A DNA stretch of 7,335 bases from G039029935 sp039029935 (lineage in GTDB: Bacteria; Chloroflexota; Anaerolineae; Caldilineales; Caldilineaceae), in assembly GCA_039029935.1 (NCBI GenBank), contig JBCCFC010000691.1, positions 1 through 7,335 on the forward strand. The letters are read 5' to 3'. Below are positions 1-6,397 of this stretch, in pieces. The notes under the pieces are model-generated. The model worked only from the letters and a program-made list of their open reading frames with translations. It was not told where the DNA came from and did no database searches. Made by a program: the position numbers and the translations under genes. Every line of letters starts with the position of its first letter. Position 1 is the first letter of the stretch.

Positions 1-204
1 CTTTATACACCTATCCATGCCCATATAGCTTATAATACAAATATCTTCCGGTTCCAAATCAGGGTATTCTTCAACAATTTCATCGCTTATCATACCGTTT
101 GCCATCAAATTCACGATTAATGACACAGTAATACGCATCCCGCGGATACAAGCTTTACCACCCAAAATATCTGGGTCAAATGTAATTCTATCAAAATGAA
201 ACAT
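1..204 (-). CDS. DUF433 domain protein, N-terminal 68 residues (cut by left edge)
   Basis: The minus strand reads open from an ATG at 204 to the window edge, 68 codons. The product opens with MFHFDRITFDPDILGGKACI, then an RGMRITVSLIVNLMANGM-like helix and EEYPDLEPEDI. These are hallmarks of DUF433: the ITFDP..LGGK.CIRG.R strand-turn and the helix-turn-helix-like segment ending in EEYP.L. DUF433 proteins are small (about 75-80 residues), DNA-binding-like, and often sit beside a PIN-like DUF5615 protein as putative antitoxins. Here any partner would lie outside the window. An AAAGTGAG stretch a few bases before the ATG can serve as ribosome binding site. The gene starts 26 bases after the PHP gene stop on the same strand, so it may be co-transcribed. 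After EPEDI (residue 55) the sequence CIISYMGMDRCIK fits the family poorly (usually EDI..AL.YAA), suggesting divergence or a small indel. Family assignment is firm; antitoxin function is inference. Confidence 0.78.
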   Translation of the reverse strand, partial: MFHFDRITFDPDILGGKACIRGMRITVSLIVNLMANGMISDEIVEEYPDLEPEDICIISYMGMDRCIK

Positions 205-230
205 TATTTCTCACTTTCTTATACAAATAT

Positions 231-1688
231 TTACGGCGTTACCCACACTGGATTACTCAACGCGCGCACAGATTTATGATCACGCAACTTCAAATACACC
301 TCATAATCCTTGGTTGCCACAGAGTGCAACTCAATACGATAGTAGGTTTTCTGTGTGGGCGTATCGGTAAAGGTATATGTTCGCCACTCATCACCACCAT
401 CCACATCGAGCATATCCAAGAAGTAGCCATCGCGCATGGCAAAGAGGCGTAGCGGCTGCTCGCTTTTTACCTGCACCTCAAGCGTCACAGGTTCACCGTT
501 GGCAGCAATCGTCTCCCACATTTCTGCAACATCGCCAGCACCGTTGCGCACCACAAAGCGCATCTCTGGACAGGCTCCCTCGGCAGCACGGCTGACGTAG
601 ACACGGCCACGTCGTAATCCATCCACAATGCCTCGTTCGCTCAGTTCATCAGCATAAACCCATGTGACCACTTGCCCCAATTTATGCAGCCCTTCAAAGG
701 GATTATGGCTATCTGTGCCACCGACACCGACAACACGATGACCCATCGCCAGTTGGCGGTCCCATAGGGGTACATGCAACGTGTTATTCGCATTTTCGAG
801 GTTGTGATAGAGTTCCATCAAATCAGCCTTGGACCAGTCAAAGTCAAAGACACGCCAGCCAAGTACGCCGCTAAATGGATGATTGACGCAGAACAGACCG
901 CCCTGTGCATGGACCGCATCGGCAGCGTCGTTCATCGACCAAGCCGTTTTATCCGTAATAGCATCATCCACAAACACATCGACCCATTCCTGCAAGCCGT
1001 GCATGTTGGCGTGACCTCTGTGGCTGGTGATTTCGCACGAGCGCAGCAGCGCAATTGGCTCTTCCATATAGGGGATGAGTTTGCGCCATTGGCTCGTAGT
1101 GAAATGTTCGGTCAGGGCAAAGAAATCGAGTTGGGCGTTGATGGCGGCACGAATCACTGTACCGACAACACAAGCCCCATCGCTCTCGGTGGAGTGGGCA
1201 TGAAGTTCGCCTTTATACCAACCTGCCTCCGATTTCACGACGTGGTTTTCGGGGAAGACCATGTATGATGGCAAGGTGCGATGTCGAGCGGCCTCGTCAA
1301 ATTCAGCATAGATTACAACATGATAATCGACTTCCTCCTCCAGCCCCTGCACATCAAGCTGTACCCGCCATTCGCCAGTGGATAGCGGACCAATCAGCGC
1401 ACCTTCGCTGGCATCAACGGGTGTTGTCCATAATTCGAGCGTTACCTCACCGATGGTCACGGGATCCATTGCACAGCCACGAAAGCCATCCGGTGCAAAG
1501 AGCGAGGGAAAAATTTGTGTGCCGCCTTGCGCTTTCTCAAAAGTAAATATCATGCCGACACGACTGGCATTCTCGGCATTCAGTTCCATAACATGATTGA
1601 CATAGGGCGGGTTGGTCTCATTGGGTGAAAGATGACCGCTGATATCGAGTAGGGTTTGCCTTGTGTCTGATAGTATTTTGCTGGTCAT
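231..1688 (-). CDS. PHP-domain metallohydrolase, CehA/McbA type
   Basis: The 485-residue protein has a beta-rich N-terminal part (about 20-150), a PHP metallohydrolase domain (about 155-370) and a beta-rich C-terminal tail (about 395-485). The PHP metal-ligand set is visible: H163 and H165 in GELHAHS, D170, E194 and H195 in ALTEH, E219 in SCEIT, H223/H226, H270 in VNHPFSG, and D326/H328 in GGTDSHN. This arrangement matches the CehA/McbA branch, which hydrolyses ester or phosphoester bonds with two or three divalent metals; the substrate here cannot be read from sequence. There is no signal peptide or membrane segment, so a cytoplasmic location is expected. The ATG at 1688 lies 5 bases after the stop of the PhyH-HEAT gene, with GGAG inside that gene's end about 11 bases upstream, which supports translational coupling. 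All catalytic motifs are intact. Confidence 0.9.
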   Translation of the reverse strand: MTSKILSDTRQTLLDISGHLSPNETNPPYVNHVMELNAENASRVGMIFTFEKAQGGTQIFPSLFAPDGFRGCAMDPVTIGEVTLELWTTPVDASEGALIGPLSTGEWRVQLDVQGLEEEVDYHVVIYAEFDEAARHRTLPSYMVFPENHVVKSEAGWYKGELHAHSTESDGACVVGTVIRAAINAQLDFFALTEHFTTSQWRKLIPYMEEPIALLRSCEITSHRGHANMHGLQEWVDVFVDDAITDKTAWSMNDAADAVHAQGGLFCVNHPFSGVLGWRVFDFDWSKADLMELYHNLENANNTLHVPLWDRQLAMGHRVVGVGGTDSHNPFEGLHKLGQVVTWVYADELSERGIVDGLRRGRVYVSRAAEGACPEMRFVVRNGAGDVAEMWETIAANGEPVTLEVQVKSEQPLRLFAMRDGYFLDMLDVDGGDEWRTYTFTDTPTQKTYYRIELHSVATKDYEVYLKLRDHKSVRALSNPVWVTP

Positions 1689-1693
1689 TTGGC

Positions 1694-3049
1694 TTATCGC
1701 TCCATGCGCTCAAGTGCAATTTTTGAATTACCGCTCACATATAAATTTTCGTCGTTTATGGCCTCACGCAATACTGATGTAGCAGGTCTTGCGTTATCCC
1801 CAAGCCGGACCAAGGCTAAGGCAGCATTATGGCGCACCATATCACTGTCATCGTGCATCATCGTGTCAGCCAGAACATCGACGGCACTCGCTGCGCCGCT
1901 TCCCATGATGCCCAACGCCTCCGCTGCATTGCGTCGCACCCACATAGAGGAATCATTCATCGCCACCGTCAATGCCGGAACCGACGATTGTGCTGCCAGC
2001 CCAATATCCCCCAGAATATCGGCGGCACAAGCACGCATCCACCAGGCATCATCCGAGAGTGCCGATGTTAAAGCCGGGACAGCAGGTGCGCCTACTGCCG
2101 CCAGTGCATAGCCTGTGTAGGTTTCGCTGGGGTTGGTGTGTTCTTTGGTGAGGTTGGCGGCATGTGTTGTCTTCACCTCCGTATACAGCGCGTCCATCAA
2201 ATGCGGGACAACGGCCTCACCCATATTACCCAGCGCATAGGCAGCATCAACGCGTTGGGTTTCATCTACCGAATTATTGCTTAATTGAGATAGATAATCG
2301 TTCATTTGACCGTTTAGGGATTGCGTCGGTGGTGGCATTGATTGCCCCATATGCCACTGCCACATGGACTGCCAGAGTTGCTCATGGTGATGAGGTGGGT
2401 TGAGATGTGGGTTGAGATGTGACGGCGATGCCCAGGCTTGCGACTGGCTCTGCCAAGAGGGAGATTGTGGTTCCTCTGTGCGGCAAAAGAGGAATTTGAG
2501 CATATAGCGGTTGGTGTCAGTGCTGTTGGCGAGGCCACGATGCCAGAGATCATAGTGGATAATCGTCACCGTCCCTGCTTTGCCGGGGAGCGGTAATTCG
2601 GGACAGTTATTGGCCCGCTGTGTGGTATTGTAATACTGCGTGGTTGGCTGCACAGCACTTGGTCCCATCTCCAGCGGGACATCTTGTGGGTAGTAAAAAC
2701 CCATTGCCCAGCGGGTGCGATGATGATGGACATTTTCATCTTCCTCATAGCTGTCCTTGTGCTTAGATTGTGCTTGGCTCCCTGGCGGATTGTGATGACA
2801 GTGGCGATGGGGGTGCATGATGTAGTTGGGGCCGAGAATGCTGGTCAACACACCGCTAACTGTCGGATGCGCAAAAACGGCGGCCAGTTCAGGAATCATG
2901 GGATAGATATCATTCCAAGGATTTTTGACGGCAATAATCTCTTCGGCCTGCTGATAGATGTGAGCATGAAAGTCGGGCGGGAAATCCGTCTGTACGGTGA
3001 CATAGCCGTTGACAATATACGCTTGCATTTGCGAGTCTGTAAGTTGCAT
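1694..3049 (-). CDS. PhyH-type Fe(II)/2-oxoglutarate dioxygenase fused to HEAT repeats
   Basis: This is a two-domain protein of 451 residues. Residues 1-190 resemble the phytanoyl-CoA dioxygenase (PhyH) family: the opening LTDSQMQAYIVNGYVTV is the usual substrate-side helix and strand, H97-x-D99 (SKHKDS) and H170 (LWHRG) form the likely iron facial triad, and R181 (TNRYMLKF) is placed to bind 2-oxoglutarate. Residues about 195-250 are a His/Gln/Pro/Trp-rich linker holding a duplicated HLNP. Residues about 260-451 are HEAT/PBS-lyase-like alpha repeats, with signatures such as DAAYALGNMGEAVVPHLMDAL, VRRNAAEALGIMG and VRHNAALALVRLG. The first repeats are separated by an unusual 20-residue insert (about 290-311). 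The start is supported by GCGAGG 6 bases upstream. The gene begins 11 bases after the Uma2 stop and ends 5 bases before the PHP start. The reaction is presumably an oxidative hydroxylation. The HEAT part probably mediates protein contacts or substrate positioning; that is inference. Confidence 0.88.
   Translation of the reverse strand: MQLTDSQMQAYIVNGYVTVQTDFPPDFHAHIYQQAEEIIAVKNPWNDIYPMIPELAAVFAHPTVSGVLTSILGPNYIMHPHRHCHHNPPGSQAQSKHKDSYEEDENVHHHRTRWAMGFYYPQDVPLEMGPSAVQPTTQYYNTTQRANNCPELPLPGKAGTVTIIHYDLWHRGLANSTDTNRYMLKFLFCRTEEPQSPSWQSQSQAWASPSHLNPHLNPPHHHEQLWQSMWQWHMGQSMPPPTQSLNGQMNDYLSQLSNNSVDETQRVDAAYALGNMGEAVVPHLMDALYTEVKTTHAANLTKEHTNPSETYTGYALAAVGAPAVPALTSALSDDAWWMRACAADILGDIGLAAQSSVPALTVAMNDSSMWVRRNAAEALGIMGSGAASAVDVLADTMMHDDSDMVRHNAALALVRLGDNARPATSVLREAINDENLYVSGNSKIALERMER
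2395..2421. repeat. 12-base tandem duplication in the PhyH-HEAT linker
   Basis: The unit GTGGGTTGAGAT occurs at 2395-2406 and 2407-2418 without mismatch, followed by the first bases of a third copy. On the coding (minus) strand it gives the duplicated tetrapeptide HLNP at residues 211-218 of the PhyH-HEAT protein. It stays in frame and lies in the flexible linker between domains, where length change should be tolerated. Confidence 0.8.
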
Positions 3050-3055
3050 GAAAAA

Positions 3056-3059
3056 CCTC
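3056..3059 (-). promoter_or_regulatory. Ribosome binding site of the PhyH-HEAT gene
   Basis: GAGG (within GCGAGG) on the minus strand sits 6 bases before the ATG at 3049, in the 11-base gap after the Uma2 stop. It supports this start. Confidence 0.6.
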
Positions 3060-3060
3060 G

Positions 3061-4224
3061 CTATTCGCCTGTGGGGATGGCACTAGGGTCAACTCCCAAA
3101 GAGCGGAGGTAGGCAAGAAGCCGCTGATTTTCCGCATCGGCAGTTTGTGCACGCGCCTCGGCTTCTGCTGCGCGACGAGCCTCCTCCTCTGCGCGACGAG
3201 CCTCCTCCTCTGCGCGACGAGCCTCCTCCTCTGCGCGACGAGCCGCGGCGTCGGCACGTTCATTGGCTTCATCAGCCCGTTTACGCTGTTCTGCTTCACT
3301 CTCGGCCAAGTCAACATAGGCGAGAATAAGGTTTCTATCTATATCATAGCATCGAACATCATCCCCTTCAAGCGTCAACCATAACTGAACTGGTTCCATC
3401 CACACCCACCCATCGTCATTGGGTCGAGTTCCTATATAATAGCCTTCTGGTGTCAGTTCATATCCATAAGCACCTAAGTTTCCCGCTCGTTTAATTGTAT
3501 TCACGACAAAATAGTATGGCACTTCAACCTGCTGTAAAAGCCAAGGCTTTCTATCAAAGTCATGATCCCATGTTGAAGGCGATGTGATTTCAACAACCAT
3601 GATGGGGAGGTCACCATCTTCGCCAGAAACATACGTCCCTTTATCCAGCGGGTCAAGGTGACCATCCAATATCACTGTCACGTCTGGGTCAAAAGGGCTG
3701 ACACCAGGTGTACTCCAATCAACTCTTGTGTCCTGGAGTATGATTCGATTTGGCATATGGGTTAATTGTCTATCACAAGCCGTATCTAAATAAAGGCCAT
3801 TTTTTTTGTGTTTGTAGTTTTGCACCTTGTTGTCATCCTCTTCTGGGCAAAGGAAGTCTTCCCTTGTGAGTGGTTGTAATTCCGAAACAGTTGAACCATC
3901 AATCGTCGTCCGTTTAACATAACGCCATCCATATCGGTAGGGGTCATCAGGGCTAATCCCCTTTTCGAGGTATGGATAGTCAGGATGATAGTCCCATGCG
4001 GATTCCACAGACTTGGTATCTACAGGTGTCTCACCATTTTTGTTTGCACCATTCGAGTTTACTTTATTATAAGAAATCAAACTTTTGGCGATATCAATCT
4101 TAGGCCGCATTGCGCCGTGCGATTTGGATGTGTTGTGTGTCGACTTTTTAGACTCTTTATAATTGGACAAACTATCCGTCATTGGGTATTTAACTTCTTG
4201 CTCTATTTTCTCTAAAACACTCAT
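3061..4224 (-). CDS. Uma2-family PD-(D/E)XK nuclease-like protein with coiled-coil tail
   Basis: The 387-residue protein is a long member of the Uma2 (DUF820) family. Residues 1-75 are AT-rich in DNA, polar and probably disordered. From about 90 the family pattern begins: DPYRYGWRYVKR, then QPLTREDFLCPEE. The nuclease-like core follows with P180-D181 (FDPDVTVI), E212 in MVVEITSPST, D222/D224 and K226, then VPYYFVV. This matches the usual Uma2 order of PD, VVE..SPST, D...K and V.YY.VV. Residues 308-375 form a charged coiled coil rich in Arg, Glu and Ala with three perfect RRAEEEA heptads at 329-349. The ending LLAYLRSLGVDP is also common in this family. Uma2 proteins are widespread in multiple copies, mostly in Cyanobacteria and Chloroflexota; their biological role is not settled. 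The ATG at 4224 has AGGGGG 10 bases upstream. It is the first gene of the minus-strand set. Confidence 0.9.
   Translation of the reverse strand: MSVLEKIEQEVKYPMTDSLSNYKESKKSTHNTSKSHGAMRPKIDIAKSLISYNKVNSNGANKNGETPVDTKSVESAWDYHPDYPYLEKGISPDDPYRYGWRYVKRTTIDGSTVSELQPLTREDFLCPEEDDNKVQNYKHKKNGLYLDTACDRQLTHMPNRIILQDTRVDWSTPGVSPFDPDVTVILDGHLDPLDKGTYVSGEDGDLPIMVVEITSPSTWDHDFDRKPWLLQQVEVPYYFVVNTIKRAGNLGAYGYELTPEGYYIGTRPNDDGWVWMEPVQLWLTLEGDDVRCYDIDRNLILAYVDLAESEAEQRKRADEANERADAAARRAEEEARRAEEEARRAEEEARRAAEAEARAQTADAENQRLLAYLRSLGVDPSAIPTGE
3170..3244. repeat. 21-base tandem repeat, about 3.6 copies, inside the Uma2 gene
   Basis: The unit GCGCGACGAGCCTCCTCCTCT is perfect at 3170-3190, 3191-3211 and 3212-3232; a partial fourth copy (first 12 bases) runs to 3244. 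Each unit encodes one RRAEEEA heptad of the coiled coil, so copy number changes keep the frame and the heptad register. Lack of any silent difference between copies points to recent expansion or ongoing slippage. Confidence 0.95.
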
Positions 4225-4234
4225 CGTTTTGTAT

Positions 4235-4240
4235 CCCCCT
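4235..4240 (-). promoter_or_regulatory. Ribosome binding site of the Uma2 gene
   Basis: AGGGGG on the minus strand is 10 bases before the ATG at 4224. No other purine-rich site is nearby, so it supports this start rather than a downstream Met. Confidence 0.55.
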
Positions 4241-4345
4241 AGTATATATTCGTGGACAACACTATAGCTACGCCAATCATTCTACTGTAACTCTTGCATC
4301 TCGTCAATTAACTTAGCATTTTCACTGGTTTCACGCACCTCGTTC

Positions 4346-4372
4346 AACACATATGTGTTATGATACTATCAT
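4346..4372. promoter_or_regulatory. Two abutting palindromes, candidate operator
   Basis: AACACATATGTGTT (4346-4359) is a perfect 14-base palindrome. It is followed directly by ATGATA-C-TATCAT (4360-4372), perfect 6-base arms around one central base. The pair sits about midway in the divergent intergenic region, roughly 122 bases from the Uma2 start and 143 from the isomerase start, where a dimeric repressor or activator could act on both arms. The second palindrome overlaps TATGAT, a possible -10 element. No regulator gene is in the window, so the binding protein is unknown. Palindromy is seen directly; operator function is inference. Confidence 0.4.
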
Positions 4373-4515
4373 GCTATGAACAATTTATCAGTGAGTATCA
4401 ACATGACGCGCAAGATGGGTCCAATAGGATGAGAGACTGGTTTATTTACCACCCAATTAAACCGATATAGAGAACTAAAAACATCATCAACACAAGCACC
4501 AAAGGATATAAGCCA

Positions 4516-5355
4516 ATGAACGACTTAAAACGGCTATCAATTAATCAATACACAACCTTCATGCAATGGTCACTGCCAGAGGCCATTGCAGGCTATGCAC
4601 GACACGGGGTGCATGGAATAGCTGTGTCACACGCCAAGCTTCGAGAGGTCGGCGTCACCGCAGCGGCCAAACTATTACGGGACCATGATATGACGGTGAC
4701 AGGCTATTGTATTGGTGGATTACTCACCGATAGCAACGATGTCGATTTTCAGAAAAGTCTCGATGAAAACCATCGTGTCATTGACGAGGCGGCAGAGATT
4801 GGGGCGCAGTGTATTGTCTTTGTTGCGGGTGGCTTGCCCGAAGGGTCTAAGGATATTGAAGGAACGCGCAATCGCTGTTTGCATGGGCTACATGAAATCA
4901 TACCCTATGCTCGTAAAGCGGGTGTTACGCTTGCCTTGGAGCCGCTTCATCCCATGACAAGTGCGATTCGTTCGTGCCTGACAACGCTGCGGCAGGCCAA
5001 CGACTGGTATGAGCAACTTGGCGGCCACCCAAACAGTACGCCAGAGTTGGGCATTGCGCTGGATGTCTACCATGTGTGGTGGGAGCCAAATTTGGCGCAA
5101 GAAATTGAACGGGCGGCGGGGCGCATTGTGGCCTTTCATGTCTGTGATTGGCTGATGGATACCGTTGATCTGCGGCTGGATCGCGGCATGATGGGGGATG
5201 GGGTGATTGATATTCCGCAGATTCGTCAGTTGGTTGAAGCCGCTGGCTATGATGGGTTCTGTGAAGTTGAAATTTTCTCCGAGCGCGATTGGTGGCAGCG
5301 TGATCCGGATGAAGTCGTCAAAATTGTCAAAGAAAGGTTTATAAAGCATGTCTAA
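4516..5355 (+). CDS. Sugar phosphate isomerase/epimerase, xylose-isomerase-like TIM barrel
   Basis: The 279-residue protein has the length and motif order of the AP-endonuclease-2-like sugar phosphate isomerase/epimerase family (IolE/IolI/hydroxypyruvate isomerase relatives). Metal-binding positions are visible at the ends of barrel strands: E142 (LALEPLHPM), D183 and H186 (GIALDVYHVWW), H208 (VAFHVCDW) and E250/E252 (FCEVEIFSERDWW). GMMGDGVIDIPQIRQLVEAAGYDGF (residues 224-248) is the characteristic last-strand region. Such enzymes isomerise or epimerise keto-sugars, inositol derivatives or small hydroxy-aldehydes using a divalent metal; the exact substrate is not readable. The ATG at 4516 has AAAGGA 9 bases upstream. 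The stop overlaps the start of the dehydrogenase gene by 8 bases, so the two products are probably made together and act in one pathway. Cytoplasmic, with no signal sequence. Confidence 0.87.
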   Translation: MNDLKRLSINQYTTFMQWSLPEAIAGYARHGVHGIAVSHAKLREVGVTAAAKLLRDHDMTVTGYCIGGLLTDSNDVDFQKSLDENHRVIDEAAEIGAQCIVFVAGGLPEGSKDIEGTRNRCLHGLHEIIPYARKAGVTLALEPLHPMTSAIRSCLTTLRQANDWYEQLGGHPNSTPELGIALDVYHVWWEPNLAQEIERAAGRIVAFHVCDWLMDTVDLRLDRGMMGDGVIDIPQIRQLVEAAGYDGFCEVEIFSERDWWQRDPDEVVKIVKERFIKHV

Positions 5356-6397
5356 CAAACTATCTAACAAGCTCAATGTCATTATCGATCCACATTTTCG
5401 CAAAGTTGATTCCATTTTTTCCCCTGCCGATAAAGAACGGCTATACAACCTGGTGGATGTGGTGTGGGGCAAAGACGATCCCATGCCGCTGGACCTTGCA
5501 ACTGAGGCGTTGACTCAGGCTGATGCCGTCGTCTGTGCCAACTGGCGTTATGGTGAGGCACTCTATCATGCACCCAATCTACGGGCGATTATGGCTGTAT
5601 CTGGGGGATTCCCACTCGGATTTGATTATGACTACTGTTTTGACAAGCGCATCCGTGTCTCCACATCTGCTCCCGCCTTTGGTCGCCAAGTGGCCGAAAT
5701 GGCCTTGGGCATGGCGTTGGCAGCAGGGCGTGAGATTGCGCTTGGCGACCGTGCTATGCGCGCAGGCAATGAGACCTATAAATGGCAGGGGTGCGAGAAC
5801 ATGTTTATGCTCTTTGATAAACCCGTCGGCTTTATCGGCTATGGTGGGCTTGCCAACGCCCTACACCCATTGCTCAAACCCTTTGGCTGTAAAATTTCGG
5901 CCTATGATCCATGGGTGAGCCAAGGGTATTTGCGCAGACAAGGCGTTGACCCCGTTTCATTGGAGACGCTGCTGGAAACATCCAAAGTCATCTTTGTGCT
6001 CGCTGTCCCTAGTAGTGAAAATCGTGCCATGCTCTCCAGAGAACAGTTGGAGCGCATTCAGCCAGATGCCGCCCTGATTTTGATGAGTCGCGCGCATGTG
6101 GTTGATTTTGATGCATTGACAGACCTGTTGCTGGCAGGGTGTTTTCGTGCAGCCATTGATGTCTTTCCGCAAGAGCCATTAGACCCCAATCACCCAATTC
6201 GGACTGCTGAGAATGCGATTTTATCGGCGCATCGAGCAGGCAGTGTACCGGAAGGGTTATACGAGATTGGTGAAATGGTTGTGGACGATTTAGAGGCGTT
6301 AAATTTGGGTGTACCGCCTCGTCGGCTACAATTGGCACAGCCGGAGTTGATGAGTCGGTATGAGTCGAACAAAGTAAAGCCCTATAAAAACAGTTGA
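5348..6397 (+). CDS. D-isomer-specific 2-hydroxyacid dehydrogenase
   Basis: The 349-residue protein has the split catalytic and NAD-binding layout of D-2-hydroxyacid dehydrogenases. A nucleotide-binding Rossmann motif lies at 161-187: VGFIGYGGLANAL, then D187 (SAYDPW), the acidic residue expected to bind the NAD ribose. The third Gly of GxGxxG is Ala169. Catalytic residues are present: R248 (LMSRAHVVDFDAL), E276 (DVFPQEPLD) and H295 (LSAHRAGS). The family reduces 2-keto acids to D-2-hydroxy acids or the reverse; substrate unknown. The ATG lies inside the end of the isomerase gene (8-base overlap), with GAAAGG 10 bases upstream, typical of translational coupling. A near-perfect 12-base duplication gives SNKLSNKL at the N-terminus. 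The stop codon is the TGA of the first unit of a heptad repeat, so the C-terminus may have been set by repeat insertion. Cytoplasmic. Confidence 0.9.
   Translation: MSNKLSNKLNVIIDPHFRKVDSIFSPADKERLYNLVDVVWGKDDPMPLDLATEALTQADAVVCANWRYGEALYHAPNLRAIMAVSGGFPLGFDYDYCFDKRIRVSTSAPAFGRQVAEMALGMALAAGREIALGDRAMRAGNETYKWQGCENMFMLFDKPVGFIGYGGLANALHPLLKPFGCKISAYDPWVSQGYLRRQGVDPVSLETLLETSKVIFVLAVPSSENRAMLSREQLERIQPDAALILMSRAHVVDFDALTDLLLAGCFRAAIDVFPQEPLDPNHPIRTAENAILSAHRAGSVPEGLYEIGEMVVDDLEALNLGVPPRRLQLAQPELMSRYESNKVKPYKNS
5351..5374. repeat. 12-base tandem near-duplication at the isomerase/dehydrogenase overlap
   Basis: TCTAACAAACTA (5351-5362) is followed by TCTAACAAGCTC (5363-5374), nine or more matching positions out of 12. 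It encodes SNKL twice at residues 2-9 of the dehydrogenase. The TAA stop of the isomerase lies in the first copy. The duplication therefore lengthens the dehydrogenase N-terminus by four residues without altering either reading frame. Confidence 0.75.

Larger units (their letters stand above)
4225..4515. other. Divergent intergenic region between the two gene sets
   Basis: These 291 AT-rich bases separate the starts of the Uma2 gene (minus) and the isomerase gene (plus), so promoters for both arms should lie here. I found no convincing -35/-10 pair with standard spacing on either strand; TATGAT at 4359-4364 is a possible plus-strand -10 without a good -35. The visible structure is a pair of abutting palindromes (4346-4372) and a weak inverted repeat GGTTTA/TAAACC (4439-4444 and 4458-4463, 13-base loop). 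Only tiny open frames occur: 18 codons at 4376-4432 plus and 22 codons at 4282-4350 minus, neither with a ribosome binding site. No RNA gene or riboswitch was recognised. Confidence 0.7.

Noticed and set aside
774..1268. A 164-codon plus-strand open frame
   Set aside because: It lies wholly opposite the PHP gene, whose metal-binding motifs are intact, and its product resembles no family I know; it is an antisense shadow.
2684..3112. A 142-codon plus-strand open frame with a hydrophobic start
   Set aside because: It is antisense to the PhyH domain, including the iron-binding region; the hydrophobic stretch arises from the complement of His/Asp-rich codons.
3170..3244. The 21-base repeats as a CRISPR array
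   Set aside because: The copies are directly adjacent with no spacers and encode in-frame heptads of a coiled coil.
4376..4432. An 18-codon plus-strand leader peptide (MNNLSVSINMTRKMGPIG)
   Set aside because: There is no ribosome binding site, no run of regulatory codons and no attenuator hairpin after it; likely chance.
4439..4463. GGTTTA/TAAACC inverted repeat as an operator or terminator
   Set aside because: The arms are only 6 bases with a 13-base loop, which is expected by chance in AT-rich DNA.
4888..5484. A 198-codon minus-strand open frame
   Set aside because: It is opposite the isomerase and dehydrogenase genes, both with clear motifs; its product shows no recognisable domain.
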